Shown piece after piece: positions 1-12,500 of a DNA stretch of 64,000 bases. The stretch covers positions 5,403,207-5,467,206 of the forward strand of contig OZ234496.1 of NCBI GenBank assembly GCA_965153455.1, read 5' to 3'. A program made the translations under genes and the position numbers. Origin of the DNA: Sphagnum compactum. Lineage: Eukaryota; Bryophyta; Sphagnopsida; Sphagnales. Every line of letters starts with the position of its first letter. Positions within the stretch are counted from its first letter, which is position 1. The notes below the pieces were generated by a model. That model was not told the origin of the DNA, made no database searches, and saw only the letters and a list, made by a program, of their open reading frames with translations.

Positions 1-2850
1 CAAAAACCAATGCAAGCCTACAAAATTTACTCCTCAAAAAGTTGCTAGCTATTTTCTATTAGGAATGCATCACCATTGTTGGTGATGGAGCTAGAAAGCT
101 TGGAGTTGCTATGGCAAAAGGCTCCCCTCCCAACCACCCCTCCCAGCCACCCACAAGAAACAAAGAACTGATATGTTGGTGCCATTGAGCTGTTACCTTT
201 GCTAGATCTTTTGTTAGATACGGTCTTGCAAATATAAGATGAGCAACAACCAAGTGTGGATTTCAATGTTCAACCAGGCATTACTGTGTGAACACTGAAT
301 TCATTTTTCTGACAGCTTCATGGAACATTTCTTATTTTAGTGGTTACTGGTTTAATTTGGCATATGAGGTAGACCCATTATGCAATGAGCTGTTTGTTGG
401 GACTTACACAACTTGTAAAATTGGACAAGATGCTTTAGGAATGAATGTGATGTGAGCAATTATATGAAAAAATATGTTCCATCTCTAGAGATTTCAGATT
501 ACAGTAATTGTTTTGTGTAGGGTAAGAATATAGTGTGTGTTCTGGGCCACACAGCTTTACCATCCATAATTTTGAATGTCTTGAAACGGACGCTTCAATC
601 AAAGAATTGAAATTTGGTTCTGAGAGAACTCAAACAATGTAGAGATCATAAAGGAAAATTGTGATACAGCTGAAAAAGCAAGTCAAAGTAGATCATTGCT
701 GTATTAGATAACAAAATCATAGAAGTTTGCTGAGCATATCAATCATAATCTGTTTTCTGGCAAAAGGAATACAACTCAATTTCAAGGCAAGCTTCACAAT
801 TTGGGTGAATTCTGGCAGTTTAATAAATTCCCAACGACTATTTCACAGCGCCTAGAAATATAAGAATTCTGTTTTTTGCAACATCAAGTATCCCCTGGTG
901 ATGAATCAAGAATCTAGAACTGTTTGCAATCTGGTTGGGGAAATGTAGGTAAAAAGCATGTGGACAAATAGCTACAAAATGATGGAGAAGTCTTCATAAA
1001 CTCAAGTATCCCGAAATTTTGAACCTTTGATGTTGGACGCTTGTGGAAACAAATTATGTTACTTTGCAATTGATTATTGAGATATTTAAATGCACTCACA
1101 GCACATGTTCCCTAAGATATGAATATTAAAATTGGCAATGGCAGCTGATTTTGTCATTTAAGACAACATGGAAACTTGCTAGATTGACAGGTATGGACCT
1201 TTCCATGTAGAGGATAGCACTTTACATTTAAATGAAATTTACATGTAAATTTCAGCATTTAAGAGTTGGTGGTTTGTAATTCATATGGACCCTAGAAAAC
1301 TTGTTTCTTTCTTTCTTTAGAAGAAAATTTATCTAATACTTGAGGTTTTAAGACCTAAACTCCAGGATAGTAAGAATTTACATTGAAAAACAGCCCATAT
1401 TCAAGCTGTCTGATGTTTAGGGATTAAGGACAATGTTCAAGGAAAGAGAAATGAGGAAGTTTGGACAATAGGATAGGTATGTGAAAGTAGCTTTATAAGA
1501 ACCCTTCATGTGTTTCAAATTGTAGGTGGGTTTGAGGCATTTGCATGAAACCAATTTAGTAATGGGTGCATTAAATGGTTTTAAATGATTCATTTTCAAG
1601 TAGCAAAATACAGATTTGCAGAGGTTTACTCTTTGTATGTTTTGTTACTTTTCAGTTTTACAGATAGTTTACGCATTACAGTTTACTATAATTGTTAACT
1701 GGAGAAAGCCTTTAGTTTACAAATTGGCTTTAGGGTTAAGATAAGAAAATGCCGTTTATATTACACTTTGCAAAAGTATAGAAAGCATGTAATATACATT
1801 GCTGTTTGCTGTTCTCTACACTTGATGCTGAGCTAGGGATACTAATTTGTTCATTATTTTCCATGAAAGTATTGAAAAATTAAACAATTGATACAATTTT
1901 CTCCTTCTCACTTGGGATTAGCAGACTACCACCCATCTTCAATTTCCAGAGCAAACAAGAACAAATAGCCAGCTATGGTAGTTAAATTTCAAGCACTCTG
2001 GCACAAGTGAAAGATAAGTGGAGCATTTGGTCACAACAGGGAATAGATTAGTTATGATACAAGTTTAATATCATAACTATTTATCTATTGATACTGCCAT
2101 ATTCTTCAGGTTCCTCTCTGTTGAGATTGCCTTTCCATTATGGTGTTTGTGTAGTCTTCCCATTATGGTATTTGCCATTCAAAATTCAATCATTTTACAC
2201 AACAGCAATTTCAATGCATTTGTGTAGGGAAAAAGATTCTTCTCTTTCACTGATTAAAATCAAATCCAACTGTAAAGTTGCTAATCACACTAAACAATAG
2301 AAATTGTAAATTAGTTTTCAAGGTCATGGTTGTTAAATTACAAAATCAAATTGAAGAGAGAGAACATTCATATAGCGAGATGGGGCTCACCTATTTTAGA
2401 AGTAGTTCTGTGTCACTAGAAAAATTGCCATCAGCAGAAGCTCAAATATCAAATATAGATCTACTAAAACAATTCTCAAATACATAGTAAACAAGATGCA
2501 GCAGACAAATACATCCAATATCCAACCAGAACAACACAGGACCTAAAAGGTGAAGCATCACATTGTGAAGTCCCACAGAGCAAAAGGGAGAAAAACAGCA
2601 AAATGATGTCAAGTCTCTTCTTCCATAAACACACAAAAGTACAACAACTTGCTTATTTTCAAGAGTGACATGGGCTGAGAGTTCTCTGATGATACTTGAG
2701 CTACCACACACCCCTTTCACAAGATCTCAAGTTGCTGTTTAAGGTGATTTGTGAGATTAACACAAATTGTACACCACAACATACTATATGGAAGGCTGGA
2801 AAAACTGTCATAGAGTTTTTTTTTGCATGTCTGGAGAAGAGGACCAGCTT
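1..2850. other. AT-rich intergenic stretch, no gene seen
   Basis: No frame here has codon structure, a splice pattern or a recognisable domain; the open stretches are short and overlap on both strands. The last few hundred bases probably include the 3' UTR of the minus-strand small heat-shock gene whose stop is at 2976. One 20-bp perfect palindrome lies at 1234-1253. Confidence 0.6.
1234..1253. repeat. 20-bp perfect palindrome
   Basis: GAAATTTACATGTAAATTTC is its own reverse complement and is set in AT-rich sequence. No gene is near. It could be chance in such a composition. Confidence 0.6.
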
Positions 2851-2975
2851 AACACACCGTGTTCCTGGCTGCTGTTGAGGGACTGATATGCAACATACTA
2901 CCCCTTCCAGCAGGCACAGTTGTCTATTACCTCCAAGTTTTCAGCCAGTTACATAAGTGTGCAAAAACTTCAAAT

Positions 2976-3710
2976 TCAGCCCACAGTGACCTCAATCGTC
3001 TTGGGCTTTACCGGTTCCGGAGGAGGAAGCTTAGGCACAGTGACAGTGAGAACTCCGTCCTCACAAGCAGCTTTGATAGCTTCCAGATCTGCATCTGCAG
3101 GGAGTGTGTATTTGCGCATGAAAGTGCCAGCACTCCGTTCCATGCGAATGTACTTCACCCCCGGAACATGCTCTTCGCGTTTGCGCACTCCACTGATCGC
3201 AAGCACATTGTGGTTGTCCAATTCCACCTGCATCAACCGACCACGGCATCAAATACATACATTGCCCGCTAGACTGAGAATCTTAATCTTTGTGAGCGTG
3301 GAATTGCGTATTTTTCAGAATGAATTTCTTCTCAAGCTGTGGCTCCTGAAAGTCGTCAATGCTTTTCCTGTAGAGCTGTGAGACGACTGTGACTTGAGAA
3401 AAAAAACATAATGGAAACCTGGTGATTTTGTGATCACAGCACCCAAGTGGAAAGATGTCCTGATATCCTAAATGGTAAGCCGGGCAACAATGCTGTGTCC
3501 GTAATATTGTCAGGGAATCGGTACCTTGATGTCTGAGGATTTGAGGCCTGGCATATCGGCGACGAAGATGTAAGATTTCGGAGCCTCCTTCACATCCACA
3601 GCAGTGCTGTACATGGCCTTGGTGTCACTGGCGTACTTTTGAGCCGACGGGTTCAGTGCCCTCTCGAACTCATCTGGGAAACCGAGAAGCTGGAACAATG
3701 GATGATCCAT
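2976..3710 (-). CDS. Cytosolic class II small heat-shock protein (gene 1)
   Basis: Two exons, 3710-3525 and 3227-2976, joined in phase 0 by a GT-AG intron of 297 bp, give 145 residues. The N-terminus [16 protein letters not shown] and the [18 protein letters not shown] stretch are class II sHSP hallmarks. Exon 2 carries most of the alpha-crystallin domain, with consensus GVLTVTV, a Pro-rich spacer and the tail PKTIEVTVG, whose IEV acts as the I-x-I anchor for oligomers. The family forms ATP-independent holdases that keep heat-denatured proteins soluble in the cytosol until HSP70 and HSP101 act. It is slightly shorter than the usual 155 residues. The intron falls after Asp-Ile-Lys, exactly as in gene 2, so the two are paralogues. 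The ATG is set by alignment with gene 2. I see no disabling change. Confidence 0.93.
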
Positions 3711-4170
3711 TTGATCCCGAAGACGTGATCAGTCACAGTAGTGGCACTCGATCAACCGTTGCCGGATTATTGAATTCTCTTGAACCTCCTCCTGAACTGC
3801 AACATCAAATTGGAAAAAAACCCTCGACAATTTAGCAACTAACTTCAAACATCACTGAGGAGGCTGACAAGAAACAAATTGGGTAAACACCCAGCCAAAT
3901 TGCAGATACATGTGAGAAAATTTGACGATGCACCACAGTGTTCACTACATTAAGATGGCAAAATTCAAGGCCCTTAAGTAATTCTGCCCTCCAAAAGACC
4001 CTAAAAACTATCCTCTCCAAAATCCTCAAAGGAATTGGGGATCACCTGACAAACCCAATGATCGCAACTGAAGGATTACAAAATCAAACCGTTCGAGATT
4101 AATGCCGCGCAGTAGACTAAACAAGAAAAATTTTCTGTGGCAATGAAATCAGTCTGCCAGATGCAATGCT

Positions 4171-4308
4171 CATATAGGGTCGTCGACGACCTGCGAAAAC
4201 ATCCGCGTCTTTGGCGATTTCTGGTAACTGCCAGTTCTAGAATCGTCGAGTGCTAGAAGCGTCCAGTGTAGTTAGCGAGCACACGTCCATTCCAGAAACG
4301 TCTCGAAC
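4171..4308 (-). promoter_or_regulatory. Heat-shock promoter of sHSP gene 1 (HSEs and TATA box)
   Basis: Read on the minus strand, 4308-4289 is four contiguous 5-bp heat-shock units, GTTCG AGACG TTTCT GGAAT; three are perfect nTTCn or nGAAn and one has a single mismatch. A second element with core TTCTAGAA is at 4235-4242. A TATA-like ACCCTATATG follows at 4180-4171. This puts the start near 4145 and leaves a leader of about 430 nt before the ATG at 3710, possibly with a leader intron. HSF binding is inferred from the motif. Confidence 0.75.
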
Positions 4309-4807
4309 GTACTGAAATGGGTGACTGGCACGTGTCGGTAGCCAACCCGACTAAAACAGTTATCGCGCGCGAGGAATTTGAAAATGTTACTTTACTCGTC
4401 GTGCGGAATTCTTTTACTTTCCTTAGGGTATCCCCTTTTTGTGCTTATGAATTGACAGCGGCAACCAGAGCAGCCAGATATCTTGGGCACTGTCTTCTTT
4501 TACATAAAAACTTGTTGGATATTTCCTAGTGAAACATGAGGCCATGATATTAGCGGTAATATTTTGCACGCAAAAACAGCGGGCGTTCCAATTCATCTTT
4601 AATGCCTTCTGCTCCCCCGTTCCCCTGCCCACCCAATCCCCCTTTCCAAGCCCTTGCTACTCAAGAGGTTAGTAAAAGGGCCACAATGAACCAGCACCCA
4701 CCAGCGCACCACAAAGGATGAATGGTAAGGGGTCAGGAAAAAGTTTTCTGTTGGATTCCAGTTCCCTATCTAACCATGGTGGTTAGCTAGGTTTGCTCTT
4801 TTGTTAA

Positions 4808-4849
4808 CCTACCTACTAACAGCCCACAAGCAGGTTGTTAGTAGGTAGG
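4808..4849. repeat. 14-bp perfect hairpin
   Basis: CCTACCTACTAACA at 4808-4821 is followed after a 14-nt loop by its exact reverse complement at 4836-4849. The flanks are rich in further CCTA/TAGG words, so slippage of a short repeat could have made it. No terminator role is claimed. Confidence 0.6.
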
Positions 4850-5017
4850 TAGTAAAAACAGCCCTTACCTATGTATAAACCATCTACATACCTAGCAATT
4901 GCCTATTTTCTTACCTATTTACCTATATGAGAGACCTATTTCCTACAGAATTGGTTACCAAGGTGAAACCAAATATTAACTCAGTTGAGGTTCATCCACA
5001 ACTGAGTAATAACCGGC

Positions 5018-5190
5018 ATCCAGTGGATGGTGCACTGGTAGATGCTGGGTGCTTGTGGCCTAGTAAAAGGTCATGAGTTAATACAGCAGTCAAAGCCCTC
5101 AGATAAGGGCCTTACTAAAACTGGGCTTGCACTCAGCTCTGCCTCACAGTTCTTCTAATTCCACTAGGGTAGAGAGGCCGGTCATAGTAC
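5018..5190 (+). repeat. Possible degenerate tRNA-derived SINE
   Basis: TGGTGCACTGGTAGATGCTGG at 5026-5046 resembles a tRNA A box, and AAGGTCATGAGTTAATAC about 20 bp later resembles a decayed B box. The body after it has no coding potential. No poly-A tail or target duplication was found, so the call is weak. Confidence 0.25.
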
Positions 5191-5694
5191 ACTTCACAAC
5201 TCAGACAAACCATGCGATCGAACCAGACCTTGGTTGCTTCTGGGGTCCCAACATGGATGGTAGAAGAGATCAATGCGCACCTGCTGCCCATGAAATCGCT
5301 TGATTTGGTGCACAGGTGCAAAACATATGGCTTTTGATAGCTCTCAGCCTCATTGTCTCAAAATCAATTTTTACCAATCAGCTTGTGGACCTATCTTCAA
5401 GCAATGCAAACCAAAAAACGCACATATAACATCTGACACATGTTAGCAATCCATGCCATCACCAAACATTTTCATCTTCAAACCAATCAACATCCTTTGA
5501 AAGGACAAACACCTTTATTCAATGGTTGACATTAACACTCAAAATAGGGCACCAAATGTTTGATGATCGATACCCTAATCATATGCTAAACCCTAAAACA
5601 TGATTGCTCTACAGCGCAACGCCACTCCAAAACCCTAAACCCTTTCCTCAAAGCCTCTCCTCTCTCTCTCGTTCCCTCTTGTTCGCATGCTTCC

Positions 5695-6110
5695 ATTCCT
5701 AATCAAGCTCAACTTGTCTCTTTCCCTTTTGTCTCCTACTTCCATTGCTCTTCAGGTGGGAAGAAAAGTCTGCTTGACTCTTTTCTCTCCCTTTCGTCTC
5801 CTACTTCCGTTGCTCTTCAATTAGGAGGAAAAGTCTACTTGACTTTCTCTCTCCCTCTAGTCTCTTGCTTTTGTCACTATTCAAGTAGGAAGAAAAGTCC
5901 ACTCGGTTCCTCTCTCTCCCTCACGTCTCTTGCTTTCGTCACTTTTCAAGCGAGAGGAAAAGTTCGCTTGACTCTTCTCTCTCCTTCTCATCTCCTATTT
6001 CCATTACTCTCCAAGTGGGAGGAAAATTTGGGCTCCTCTCTCTCCCTTTCGTCTCCTACTTCCATTGTTGTTTAGGTGGGAGGAAAATCCTATTTGGCTC
6101 CTTTCTCTTA
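5695..6110. repeat. Pyrimidine-rich minisatellite, ~64-bp unit
   Basis: About six units of 63-65 bp, each running AGG-GAAAAGTC, CTTGACTC, CTCTCTCCCT, GTCTC-TACTTCC, TTGCTCTTCAAG. GAAAAGT-like landmarks recur at about 5763, 5826, 5891, 5955, 6020 and 6082. Long plus-strand open frames here are only a consequence of the repeat. Confidence 0.85.
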
Positions 6111-6229
6111 GTTCCCTTGCTCCTGGACGCATGTTTTAAGCACCACGCTCCTCTCCCAAGTTTTGTGAAGTTCCGCTTTAATTCTAGGTTTTGTGAAGAT
6201 TAGAATTAACACCATGTGTTTTGTTGTTG

Positions 6230-7130
6230 CAAATGTTGGCGCACTTTATGGTCCCATGTGCTAGATCAAAGCTCTTGGTGCCATTTCTGGTGAATCAAAC
6301 CCCGCCCTTCCTTCTTTATTGTGTTGTTGATGGTCTCTTTCCTACTGGATTTAGCCTTCCTGATGTTCTTCTTCATGTTCTTGAGCCTACCTCAGTGTTG
6401 TTCCTCTCCCTTGGTGCCGCTTTTGGTGAATCGACCCCCCCTTCCTTTTTTGTCGTGTTGTTAATGGTCTTCTTCCTGGTGGTCTTGAGCTTCTTGGTGC
6501 TTTTCCTCATGTTCTTTAACCTTCTTTGGTGTTGCTTCTAGTGAATCAAACCCCCTTTCCTTCTTTGTTGTGTTGTTGATAGTCTTCTTCCTAGTGGTCT
6601 TGGCCTTCCAAATGTTCTTCCTCGTGTTTTTCAACCTCCCTTGGTGCTACTTCTAGTGAATCAACTCCCCCCCTTTCCTTCTTTGTTGTGTTATCGACGA
6701 TCTTCTTCTCGGTGGTCTTGCATTTCCCGGTGTACTTCTTCATGTTCTTCAACCTCCTTTGGTGTCATTCCTCTCCCATGGTGCTGCTTTTGGTGAATCA
6801 AACCCCCCCTTCCTTCTCTGTTGTGTTGTTAATAAACTTCTTCCTAATGGCCTTGAGCTTTTTGGTGTTCTTCCTCATGTTCTTGAACCAGGTCCTTTAA
6901 TGCTACTCCACTCCCTCAATGCCACTCCTAGTGAATTGAAGCCCCCCCCCCTTCTCTATTGTGTTGCTGATGGTCTTCTTCATGATGGCCTTGAGCTTCA
7001 TGGTGTTCTTATTCTTGTTCTTGAACTTCCCTTGGTGTTGTTCCTCTCCTTTAATGCCACTCCTAGTGAATCAAACCCCCCCCCCCCCCCCCCCCGCTTT
7101 GTTGTTGTGTTGGTGATGGTCTTCACCTAA
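6230..7130. repeat. Second minisatellite, ~137-bp unit with 115-bp deletion variants
   Basis: The landmark TGAATC(A/G)A followed by a C run begins at 6291, 6427, 6542, 6657, 6794, 6932 and 7067. Spacings are 136, 115, 115, 137, 138 and 135 bp, so two units lack about 22 bp. Each unit contains GTTGTGTTGTTGATGGTC and a CTTGGTG block. The last copy carries a run of 20 cytosines at 7076-7095. Overlapping Leu/Phe-rich frames are repeat artefacts. Confidence 0.88.
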
Positions 7131-7139
7131 TGCTCTTGA

Positions 7140-9420
7140 ACTTAGAACTATGGAATTCCTAGTGGTGGTCAAACCACTAAGGTACTATTTTTTTAGTTTT
7201 TATTCAACCCTCTCGCCATGGCTATGCTTATTATTGCATTAGTTTTAAGCTTATTCCCCCATTTTTTATTATTTTGTCCTAATTCACTAAACACCAAGCC
7301 CTGCTCTTCCAGCTTACTCCTTTTAGTTATTTGTTTCATCAAGTTGTTACAAAGATGCTACAGTTGTCTTCCTCTTGCATTCAAACCTTATTGTTGGGCC
7401 TATTTTTGAAGATTGTTGTCCAACCCAAGTTCACACCTTTGTATCCACTTGAGAAGGTGAACTTGCATTCCCTTTTTGAAATTTGTGGTGAAATTTATTT
7501 CCTACTTCTTTGATTGCTATAAATGACCAAGTTGTAATGAAGGTAGCTCATTGTTGTCTTATAAGTTTTTTTTTTAGCTACCCATTCTACCACAATCATT
7601 ACTATTGCTGCCTTTCTAATTTGCTTGTCTTGCTTCTCCTTCCTTCTTGTTTCTCTAATCAATTATGCTACCTCCCTATCCATCACCTTTTACTACATAA
7701 TGGTCAGGTACTTTTCTAAAGTCATAACATGACTTTGTAAATAATCAACTAACGGTTATCTTCCACTACTCCTTTTTGCAAGGAGATGCGGTAATGACAA
7801 CAAGTTGTTGCCTGCCAATGTTTCCTAAGTTTTTGGGATTCTGCATTCTATTCTCACATCTATTGAAAATTGTTCCAAGGTTTCAACCAAATTTTTTATT
7901 AAAAAATAGATTCAAGGTTGATGATGATAGATTTTGTAAGCATGTCCACATAAAACCTAGGCTGATCTTGAACCACATTATTAAGCATAGATTCATGAGT
8001 TGTAGGTTTTGCAATTGAAGTTATATTGATCAGCTTTTCTATAGCATTTTGTTCTGCCCATTCCATCTCCCCATCCTCCTTTTGATTTGATTAATAATCA
8101 TCATCTTGCTCTTCTCTAATCTAATTCACTATTGTATATAGACTACTAGGCTTTGTTCTCTCATCCATACTTTAAGGTCTAGTGGCCAAATCCTTGTACT
8201 TTTGAACCATGAGAGGATATTTTTTCTTGAAAATGTTTGGTTTAATGTTTTGTCCACCTATCCTGCCAAAACTATCTTGTATAGTTCAATGTAATTCCTA
8301 TTGATCATTGTTGTGTCTCTTTCCTTTCTAAAAATAATTATGAAAGGTTTGAAGCAAGTTATGTGTAAAGGTTGCAATGCATGGATCTATGTGAAGGTAA
8401 AGTAACCATATCCAACCTGAATGTTTATGCTTGTTCAATTGCTTCAAGGGTGACATGGGATCCATGGCGATTGAAGATAAGCAGATGGCTATTTATTAGA
8501 AAAATACCACTTGGTATTGACCTCTTCAAGAAAGAAAGGAATTCTTTGAAAAGAAATGCAGTCATCCATGCTTTTGATTGCATAGCCATACAGGTCCCTA
8601 GTTTGCAAAATTGAATGTAGTCATTTCGTATCCCCTTTCCTTCAACACATGGGTGGTGTTCGGTCATAGGGCAAGCTACCCTAGTAGAGATCAACGTTCA
8701 TAATCTCACCAGATTAGCAATTGAAGTCATGCCATGTCATGTTTACTGTAGCTGTGCCCAATGGTTAATACCAATTGAAGTCAGAGTTATTAGGTGTAGG
8801 GTAGTGGCCGTGAAGTGGCCATTCCCAAAGTAAGTGCCCACCCCAAGACTTATTTTAGGAACTCCCCACTCTTCAGGCACTACTACCCTCCAAAAAGCAC
8901 CAGCATTATTATTATTATTATTTTCATATTTTTCCCATGATACCTTGTAAATATCATAGTGAAAAATGAGAAAAACAAGGAAGGGAAGGTTTAGGGTTTG
9001 AAAGGCCTTGCTGTTTGCAGAAGACAGAGAATCCACTTGATAATGTGGCCTCCAGTTATACTGAAAAAACTTCTGCCAGTGCTTTATGCTCTTCTGCAGC
9101 TCAACTACAGAAGCTTTCATGAACATTGACATAATGAAAAAAACCTTTCATTCATGTGTAATTTCATCCATGTGATGAATGTCATGAGCACTATTTTGAT
9201 TTTAGAACAAAATTGATCCAGATTCATATTTTTATCCAAAATATAAGTTTCTTACATGTGAGTACACTTCATTCATCTGTATGAAAATTTATAGAAAGAC
9301 TTTGGGTGGTAATCAAATTTGCATACAGCGACAGTGCTAGAAATCATCTGTGAATCATCCATGAAGACATATCTGGACATTAGTAATGTTAGAAATTCGA
9401 CATCCAGTGAATGCCCTGCA
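7140..9420. other. Intergenic stretch, no gene seen
   Basis: No conserved protein or splice-consistent exon was found. An (ATT)n microsatellite near 8905-8922 creates a poly-Asn run in a minus-strand frame that should not be called a gene. The right edge is the target-site duplication of the LINE. Confidence 0.55.
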
Positions 9421-9591
9421 ATTTGGAGTTCTCTAGGGTGAACCCCTTGAGGGGGGGAGGGGGGCAACAGCCCCTTCAATCATTAGAAAAATTCAAGAAG
9501 TCCAAAGGCGGGAGGAAACGCCACCTGATGGTGGCGTTGGCACTCCCAAAGATGTTCATGTGTAACCATTCAGTTCTAAAAGCAAACTCAA

Positions 9592-12500
9592 TTATAGTCT
9601 GAATGTCCGGATCTTTGTCAAGGCGGGGGGTTCTAATGGCTTTCCAGGTGGCCATGCCGACTTCGACAGTGGCCACCCAGGCTTGTGGAGCACCCTTTTG
9701 AGAGAGTAGCGATCGCCGAAGTGCCTTCGGCACCTCTCGGACCAGAGGTAGTATAGGGTGAAAGTGCGCAGGATGTCAAGTGGCTGTCTGGCGTAGGTGA
9801 AGCCGCCGACGTGATAAGCGTGGAGCCCGGGGGGGTCGTCCTCGTGTTCAGTGGCGGCCTCGCCGAGTAGAACGAAGGGCCAGGTGATGGTCACGTCCTC
9901 AGGGGCTTTCCATTCTTCCCATACCCTTTTGAATGCGCCCCAGGCACGTTGGGCGGGAGGGCAGTCAAGGAGGCAGTGTTGAGGGGATTCCGAGATCCCA
10001 GTTTCACAGATGTTGCAGGTGGGGGGAATCCCCATCAATTGAAGCCAGGTACCAGTCGGAAGGCCCTGGTTGAGGGTCAGCCAGATCAGTGTGCCCACCT
10101 TCCTTGGGCGAGCGTTGTGCCAAATTCTCGCAATCACTTGTGGTGTTGTGGAGTTCTGGAGGTTGAGGTTTTGGATGAAGGTGGTGATTCCTGGTGAGTG
10201 CGCAGGTCCCTTTGCGTTTTTGTAACCCCTTTTGGCGGTGTAACCAAAGAAGGGGGCATCTCCTAGTGGGTGGGTGGCTTTCCAATGCCACTCCCCTGGG
10301 TCCCAGGGGAGGTCTTTGATGAATCCTGATTCGAAGATCCAGTAGGATGTAGTTTTTTTGTTCGTTGAGGGCGGTTCTCTGGTGATCCTGAGTGTCGCCC
10401 CATGACCTTCCTGCGATAATACCCTGACCGGGAAGTGTTTGGCGGAGGGGAGGAAATGTGTCTAGTGGCTAGTGACTCGGATTTGGCCATTAGTCGAGAT
10501 CCTTCTGTATTCCAGTGTTAAGGTCCTGTTGGGGAGGGATTCCAGCACATAGTAAACCCAGTCGAGTGGAGCGCCCGAGCTGGGGGCTATGTTGCTGATC
10601 CAGTCTCCCGGTTGAACGCTGCTGTCAAAGGTGTCAGGGCGCCAGGGGATGCTGCTGATGATGATGTCTTTACTATTTCTGTTCGGGACGTGGAAGTACA
10701 TGCCCTGGTCGGGAGGCTCTTCCACTCTTGTGTCTCCTGGTTCCAGATGTCCTTGACTCTAGTGTGTCCATGACGTGCGAAGGCGCAGCCTTCACTCTGT
10801 CCGCTGACGCCTAGCGGCGCCCCGTTGGTGTTGGTGAATGATGGGTTCCCAAAGAGGGGTTGCCTTAGCATTTCAGCTAAGCTGGACGGGTCCGATTTGG
10901 TCAGGCCTGGTCGAATGTTGATCCACGCTCCTAGGATGCTTTTCCACATGGAGCAGGGTGCCCTTTTTAGCAAATATCCAGTTGATGTCCGGTGTGCATG
11001 GGCCTTTCCCATGCACCGGTAGTTTGGTTTGGTCGGCGTGGTGCCTTATCAGCTCCTTCCACAGTTCACCTCCAGGTGCGAGTCCTCTGATTAAGAGCTT
11101 TGCGAGTAGGGCCTCAGACTATGTCTTGGGGTCGATGATGCCGAGACCACCTTTGGAGATTGGCAAGGTGAGAGTATCCCACTTCACTTTGGCCCGGGCG
11201 GGTGTGGCTTTGCCGCCCCAGATGAAGTTCCTGATCACTCCCCGTACCTGGCTGCACATTCTGGGGTTTGGATTCCAGCATGCCGCCAGGTACCACATGG
11301 AGGCTAGCAGGACCTGGTTGACCACCAGGATCCTCCCAGCAAGGGAGAGGTTGTTGTGGCCCCAATTAATCAGCTTACCTTTCAGCGCGACCATCATCTT
11401 ATCGAAGTTTGCCTCTGTTGGGAGGCGGAAGCTGACTTGGACTCCCAGGTACCGGACTCCTTCACCCTCCGGAACCCTAGTGATGACATTCTTCATTTTG
11501 CACATTAAAATTCTTTAAAATTCTTCATTTAGCACCTTGTCATAACATTCTTTATCCGCGAATGTTTACCAAATTACACTGGTTGATCTATAAAATTCTT
11601 TAAAATTCTTGCTTCTTTGGGCTTCCATAACATTCTCGCACCAAGAATGTCATAACTATGTCCGGAACCCATTTGAGGCCTTCCTCCCGGCCCCAGTTCC
11701 AAGTTCTTTCTCTCCTGCTTGCCCAAATGGCAATAGACTTGTTCCAGTTAATCTTTGCGCCTGAAGCCTTGCAGAATATCTTCAGGACGTTCTGAGCCTT
11801 ATCCATGTTGGATTGATCGCCTTTGAGATATAAGGCGGTGTCGTCTGTAAACGTTTGGTCTTTGATGCTGCCTCCTTTGGGTAGGGTCAGACCTTCTATC
11901 CCATGCCTGGGATCTTCCAGCATGTGACCCAGCACGTCGATGGCTATGATAAAGAGATAGGGAGCCAAAGGGCAGCCCTGGCGGATGGATCGGGCAAGTT
12001 GGAAGACCGGTCCAGCTTCTCCATTGATTTTTATAGTTGAGGATGCCTCGTGATAGAGGGTGCGGACCCACTTGACCCATGTGCTGCTGAAGCCTAGCTT
12101 GGCCAGGGCCGTGAAAAGAAAGCCCCATTCTATCCTATCGAAAGCCTTTTCGAAATCCAGCAAGAGTAGCACTAGGTCCTGGTTACTCTCTACTGCCCAG
12201 TTCAGGGAGTCCTGGGCCATGAAGGTGTTATCTAGTATGCTTCTGCCCTCGACGAATCCCGTCTGATTGGGCCTGATGATGTTTGGGAGGAAGGCTTGTA
12301 TCCTCCCTGTGAGGGCCTTCGCTAGGATTTTGTAAACACTCCCCAGGAGGGTGATCGGTCTCCAGTTACCAAGCTTGGAGTGATCCCCAGATTTGGGGAT
12401 CAGTGTGATCAAACCTTTGTTGATGGAGGCTGAGGCCTCTCCCGTGTCCAGCATGGCCGTGAAGGCCTTGAGCAGCGTTGGAGCTACTTCTTTTGCGCAC

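Noticed and set aside
4808-4849. Transcription terminator hairpin
   Set aside because: Intrinsic hairpin terminators are not used by nuclear RNA polymerase II, and the site is upstream of the sHSP promoter, not after a gene.
5839-7130. Series of plus-strand Leu/Phe-rich open frames
   Set aside because: They follow the periodicity of two tandem-repeat arrays, restart in each unit and have no domain or splice support.
5695-7130. CRISPR-like repeat array
   Set aside because: Units are head-to-tail and diverged, with no unique spacers, in a plant nuclear setting.
8743-9132. 129-codon minus-strand open frame
   Set aside because: Contains a poly-Asn run from an (ATT)n microsatellite and no recognisable domain; no exon signals support it.
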